64,000 nucleotides of DNA, from assembly GCF_028372415.1 (NCBI RefSeq), contig NC_092877.1, forward strand, positions 250,309,510 through 250,373,509. Direction: 5' to 3'. The translations under genes were made by a program, and so were the position numbers. Every line of letters starts with the position of its first letter. Position 1 is the stretch's first letter. Shown one piece after another: positions 60,589-64,000 of the stretch. The notes under the pieces are model-generated. The model was not told where the DNA came from. It did no database searches and saw only the letters and a program-made list of their open reading frames with translations. This DNA is from Notamacropus eugenii (lineage: Eukaryota > Chordata > Mammalia > Diprotodontia > Macropodidae).

Positions 60589-60617
60589 TTCAGCACCAAG
60601 GGGAACTGGACAGCACC
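60589..60617 (+). promoter_or_regulatory. Expanded RE1/NRSF (REST)-like site
   Basis: Left half-site TTCAGCACC (60589-60597, exact) and right half-site GGACAGCACC (60608-60617, one base off GGACAGCGCC) lie in the canonical order and strand but 10 bases apart instead of 2. REST is known to bind expanded sites with such longer spacing. REST represses neuronal genes outside neurons, which fits SLITRK1. Binding is inferred. Confidence 0.55.
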
Positions 60618-60629
60618 CAGAGGGGACTC

Positions 60630-60710
60630 CTAGGCAGAGAGCAAGAGCAGCAGGAGCCGCTGCAGCAGCAGCTACAGCATTCAGCATCAGCATCAGCAGC
60701 CGGAAACCCT
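60630..60710 (+). repeat. CAG/CAT-rich trinucleotide patch in the SLITRK1 leader
   Basis: AGCAGGAGCCGCTGCAGCAGCAGC and CAGCATCAGCATCAGCAGCC. Probably untranslated leader; the 87-codon frame across it (60542-60805) lacks support. Confidence 0.6.
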
Positions 60711-60894
60711 GCTTTGTAACAGAAAAGGCAAGGTCAGTCCGAGGCATAGCCATGCACAGTCAGTTCGCCTGTACTATGCTGCACTCAGCCTGCTGGTGTG
60801 TCTAACATGCACTTGCTTCCAATTCTTAGCATTGTTACCATTCAGATTAGTGAAGACAACTAGCAGAGATTCGACAGTTACGGGTTTATTTATT

Positions 60895-61000
60895 AATTTT
60901 TTTTTTTTAACTCCTTTCGGTGGTATCAAAGGGGAGGGAGGGAGGATTTTTTTCTTTTTTTTTTTCTTTTTTTCTTTTATTATTATTATTATTATTATTT
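60895..61000 (+). repeat. T-rich and (TTA)n tract in the SLITRK1 leader
   Basis: T runs around 60898-60909 and 60948-60978, then about seven TTA units (60978-61000). A large imperfect pyrimidine tract also lies at 61120-61140. Confidence 0.85.
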
Positions 61001-61165
61001 TGCGTGCCTTGCACAACGTGCCTGGATAGTTTGTGGATTTAATTATTGACTGGCGTCTGGACCGTTGCAGTGTGGGGGGGGAGGAGGGAGGAAAGAATCC
61101 ACCCCCCCCAAAAAAAGAAACCTTTTTTTTTCTTTCTTCCTTGGGTTCGGACACTGAAGTGGTAA

Positions 61166-61246
61166 ATGAACTTGAACTGTGTCTGTGGAGAACAGGATGA
61201 TTGCTGTTACTTTGTGATGAGATCGGGGATGAATTGTTCAGTTTAA
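61166..61246 (+). promoter_or_regulatory. Upstream ORF, 26 codons, ends 2 bases before SLITRK1 AUG
   Basis: ATG at 61166 (weak context, T at -3) reads [18 protein letters not shown] then RSGMNCSV and stops at TAA 61244-61246. In-frame ATGs also occur at 61217 and 61229, so shorter versions are possible. The main start is at 61249. In vertebrate mRNAs such uORFs usually lower translation and force leaky scanning or reinitiation. Confidence 0.55.
61197..61217 (+). promoter_or_regulatory. Upstream ORF, 6 codons, overlapping the next by TGATG
   Basis: ATG ATT GCT GTT ACT TTG TGA. Its stop overlaps the ATG at 61217 in the sequence TGATG, the arrangement used for termination-reinitiation in other systems. 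It lies in a different frame from the 26-codon uORF that contains it. Confidence 0.5.
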
Positions 61247-61248
61247 AA

Positions 61249-63339
61249 ATGCTGCTTTGGATTCTGTTGCTGGAGACGTCTCTTTGTTTTGCCGCTGGAA
61301 ACATTACAGGGGACGTTTGCAAAGAGAAGATCTGTTCCTGCAACGAAATAGAAGGGGACCTGCACGTAGACTGTGAGAAAAAGGGTTTTACGAGTCTGCA
61401 GCATTTCACTGCCCCTACTTCCCAGTTTTACCATTTATTTCTGCATGGAAATTCCCTTACGCGACTTTTTCCTAATGAGTTCGCTAACTTTTATAATGCG
61501 GTTAGTTTGCACATGGAAAACAACGGCTTGCATGAAATTGTTCCCGGGGCTTTTCTGGGGCTGCAGCTGGTGAAGAGACTCCACATCAACAACAACAAGA
61601 TTAAATCTTTCCGAGAACAGACTTTCCTGGGGTTGGACGATCTGGAATACCTCCAGGCTGATTTTAATTTATTACGAGATATTGACCCGGGAGCATTTCG
61701 GGACTTAAACAAGCTGGAGGTACTCATTTTAAATGACAACCTCATCAGCACCTTACCTGCCAACGTGTTCCAATATGTTCCCATCACCCACCTCGACCTT
61801 CGGGGAAACAGACTTAAAACATTGCCTTATGAGGAGGTCTTGGAGCAGATCCCAGGCATTGCTGAAATCTTGTTAGAAGATAACCCCTGGGACTGCACTT
61901 GTGATCTGTTGTCTCTGAAGGAATGGCTAGAGAACATCCCCAAAAACGCACTTATTGGACGTGTGGTCTGCGAAGCCCCCACTAGACTGCAGGGCAAAGA
62001 TCTTAATGAGACCTCAGAACAAGATCTATGTCCTTTGAAAAACCGAGTGGATTCTAGTCTCGCAGCCCCCCCTGCCCAGGAGGAGACCTGTGCTCCTGGC
62101 CCCATTCCAACCCCCTTTAAGATTAACGGTCAAGAAGATCCTGCCACTCCAGGGGCTGCTCCAAATGGAGGTACAAAGATTCCAGTCAACTGGCAAATCA
62201 AAATCAGACCTACTGCTGCGGTATCGGCGATCAATGCCAAAAACAAGCCTCCGGGCAGAAGTATGCCCTGTCCGGAGATATGCAGCTGTGACCAGATCCC
62301 CGACTCGGGTCTAAAGGTGAATTGCAATGACCGAAACGTGAGCAGTTTGGCTGACTTGAAGCCCAAGCCCTCCAACGTACAGGAGCTATTTTTGAGAGAC
62401 AACAAGATCCACACCATTAGGAAATCTCACTTTTTGGATTATCGGAATCTTAATCTGTTGGATTTAGGAAACAATAATATTGCAACTGTGGAGAACAACA
62501 CCTTCAAGAACCTTTTGGACCTAAGATGGCTATACATGGATAGCAACTATCTGGACACCCTGTCCCGAGAGAAATTCACCGGGCTCCTGAACCTTGAGTA
62601 CCTGAATGTGGAGTTTAACGAGATTCAGCTGATCCTTCCCGGTACCTTCAATGCTATGCCCAAACTGAGGATACTCATTCTCAACAACAACTTGCTGAGA
62701 TCCCTGCCTGTGGACGTGTTTGCTGGGATCTCACTCTCTAAACTAAGTCTCCACAATAACTATTTCCTGTACCTCCCTGTAGCAGGGGTACTGGATCAGT
62801 TAACCTCCATCATACAGATAGATCTGCATGGCAACCCCTGGGAGTGCTCTTGCACGATTGTGCCTTTCAAACAATGGGCAGAGCGCCTGGGTCCTGAAGT
62901 GATCATGAGTGATCTGAAATGCGAATCCCCAGAAGACTTCTTCAAAGCAGATTTCATGTTCCTCTCCAATGACGTGATGTGCCCCCAGCTGTATGCAAAG
63001 ATCTCGCCTACGTTAACTTCACACAGTAAAAACAGCACTGGGTTGGCGGAGACAGGGACTCATTCCAATTCTTACCTAGAGACCAGCAGGGTCTCCATTT
63101 CGGTGCTGGTCCCGGGACTCCTGCTGGTGTTTGTCACCTCTGCCTTCACAGTGGTTGGCATGCTCGTGTTTATTCTGAGGAACCGAAAGCGGTCAAAGAG
63201 AAGGGATGCCAACTCATCTGCATCTGAAATCAATTCCTTACAGACAGTCTGTGATTCTTCTTACTGGCACAACGGACCTTACAATGCAGATGGAGCCCAT
63301 AGAGTTTATGACTGTGGTTCTCACTCCCTTTCAGACTAA
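61249..63339 (+). CDS. SLITRK1: SLIT and NTRK-like protein 1, complete single-exon CDS
   Basis: Encodes 696 residues, the same length as human SLITRK1, and from memory the sequence is very close to it throughout. It is a neuronal type I membrane adhesion protein; its ectodomain binds presynaptic PTPRD/PTPRS-type receptors and promotes excitatory synapse formation and neurite growth. Signal peptide about 1-17. First LRRNT has cysteines 24, 29, 31, 42; leucine-rich repeats; first LRRCT starts at NPWDCTC (212-218). A linker follows. Second LRRNT starts at C341; more repeats; second LRRCT starts at NPWECSC (529-535). Transmembrane helix about 615-643; tail 644-696 begins RNRKRSKRR and ends SHSLSD, whose Ser695 is the known CK2/14-3-3 site. 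I chose the ATG at 61249 because it gives the signal peptide at once; the frame extends 16 codons upstream but with no ATG, after a TGA at 61198. The linker (about 270-345) is the part least like the human protein. Confidence 0.98.
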   Translation: MLLWILLLETSLCFAAGNITGDVCKEKICSCNEIEGDLHVDCEKKGFTSLQHFTAPTSQFYHLFLHGNSLTRLFPNEFANFYNAVSLHMENNGLHEIVPGAFLGLQLVKRLHINNNKIKSFREQTFLGLDDLEYLQADFNLLRDIDPGAFRDLNKLEVLILNDNLISTLPANVFQYVPITHLDLRGNRLKTLPYEEVLEQIPGIAEILLEDNPWDCTCDLLSLKEWLENIPKNALIGRVVCEAPTRLQGKDLNETSEQDLCPLKNRVDSSLAAPPAQEETCAPGPIPTPFKINGQEDPATPGAAPNGGTKIPVNWQIKIRPTAAVSAINAKNKPPGRSMPCPEICSCDQIPDSGLKVNCNDRNVSSLADLKPKPSNVQELFLRDNKIHTIRKSHFLDYRNLNLLDLGNNNIATVENNTFKNLLDLRWLYMDSNYLDTLSREKFTGLLNLEYLNVEFNEIQLILPGTFNAMPKLRILILNNNLLRSLPVDVFAGISLSKLSLHNNYFLYLPVAGVLDQLTSIIQIDLHGNPWECSCTIVPFKQWAERLGPEVIMSDLKCESPEDFFKADFMFLSNDVMCPQLYAKISPTLTSHSKNSTGLAETGTHSNSYLETSRVSISVLVPGLLLVFVTSAFTVVGMLVFILRNRKRSKRRDANSSASEINSLQTVCDSSYWHNGPYNADGAHRVYDCGSHSLSD

Positions 63340-64000
63340 GAACCGGGGCAAAGGGTGGGGTAGGGGAGGTGGGGAGCTTTTCCACAAGTTTCGCAGCTAG
63401 CAACCCAGTGGTTAAGGAAACCTTGCCCCGAGTGCTTGTCTGCTCGCCCACGCCAAAGCGTGAGTGGCATCAATCAATCAACCAACTCTCCTAGGAGAAG
63501 AGGGTTCTGGCTCCTCAGCTCTCTTCTGGGAAAGCCAGACAGTGCGAAGACTGTGGCATAACTGGAGGATTCGAAGCCAGCTCGCTAACTCTAAACCCCC
63601 TTTGAGAGGCAGCCAAGTTGGAGCAGCGCTTCTTACATCTGACTATGCCCTTAGTGAGCCTTGGAGACAAAAAAAAAAAAAAGGGCAGACGACACACTTG
63701 GCCAAACTCTTATAGGGCGAGCGATTGTTATTGTCCTATACATATATGTATAAATATACCTACGTCTATATATATATATAGATAGATATCTATTTTTTCC
63801 CTTGTGGATTAGCCCCGTGAGGAGGGGGACGTGATGGCCTCCCTGCTGACACTTCAGGGAAGGGAAGTTGCACGAAGGCATGAATGCAATGTAAATAAAT
63901 GACTCGGATTCCGAACAAAAAGTGCTGCATGGCTCGCATGGATACAACGCACCCCAGGGACGCTCCCCCTCCCATTCAACCGGAGACAGCGTCTAATTCA
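63340..64000 (+). other. SLITRK1 3'UTR, first part
   Basis: Follows the TAA at 63337-63339. G-rich at 63350-63380, a 13-A run at 63669-63681, and a TATA/GATA microsatellite at 63738-63790. An AATAAA occurs at 63894-63899 but need not be used, since the human 3'UTR is much longer. The window ends before any clear transcript end. Short ORFs here are not supported. Confidence 0.7.

Noticed and set aside
60542-60805. 87-codon ORF in the SLITRK1 leader with an alanine-rich run
   Set aside because: Produced by the CAG-rich patch, no known protein similarity, and it lacks a good start context.
61201-61248. In-frame 16-codon N-terminal extension of SLITRK1 from a TTG
   Set aside because: It has no ATG, starts right after a TGA, and would bury the signal peptide; the ATG at 61249 gives the known 696-residue protein.
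60774-61409. 211-codon ORF antisense to the SLITRK1 leader
   Set aside because: Composed of low-complexity K and S runs from the T-rich and TTA tracts; no domain; a shadow frame.

Overview
The window looks like a marsupial nuclear genome. It is dense in LINE-1 with marsupial-type untranslated regions. It carries tRNA-derived SINEs that begin with GGCAGCTAGGTGG-like heads, some with an RTE-like tail, and MIR-type CORE-SINEs, and I saw no Alu or rodent B elements. The only intact protein-coding gene is SLITRK1 at the right end on the + strand, with its whole coding region in one exon. The rest is the repeat-rich upstream gene desert expected of this locus. I worked by eye, so repeat boundaries are approximate and family names are best guesses.

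Layout. 1-5.3 kb: a decayed + strand L1 that enters from the left edge, with remnants of both ORFs. 5.6-10.2 kb: a palimpsest of L1 pieces. It includes a 1.39-kb ORF1-only (HAL1-like) element on the - strand, inserted with a 7-bp target duplication into an older - strand L1. 12-14 kb: SINEs, a GGAA microsatellite and an L1 3' end. 16.5-18.3 kb: a CR1/L3-like remnant, a SINE and a second copy of an unclassified dispersed repeat. 18.4-20.2 kb: a tandem array of about 370-bp units arranged as roughly 760-bp dimers, followed by an inverted arm. 20-28 kb: AT-rich sequence with MIR-type SINEs and microsatellites. 28.1-28.7 kb: a solo LTR with a 6-bp target duplication.

30.2-35.9 kb: a broken ERV-L-like provirus on the - strand, with a dUTPase-like domain downstream of integrase. 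A shorter relative lies at 44.7-47.3 kb and a solo LTR at 51.1-51.6 kb; all three have the same orientation. 40.3-42.5 kb: a processed pseudogene of the splicing factor RBM22 on the - strand, split by an L1 fragment. 48.9-58.6 kb: mostly L1/HAL1-like pieces on both strands. 58.8-61.2 kb: the SLITRK1 upstream and leader region, with TATA-like and CCAAT motifs, an expanded RE1/NRSF-like site and two overlapping upstream ORFs that end just before the start codon. 61249-63339: SLITRK1. 63340 onward: the start of its 3'UTR.

Functionally this is one neuronal adhesion gene and its upstream flank; nothing else appears to encode a working protein. The observations most worth checking are the tandem/inverted array, the expanded RE1 and uORF pair at SLITRK1, the split RBM22 retrocopy and the ORF1-only mini-element.
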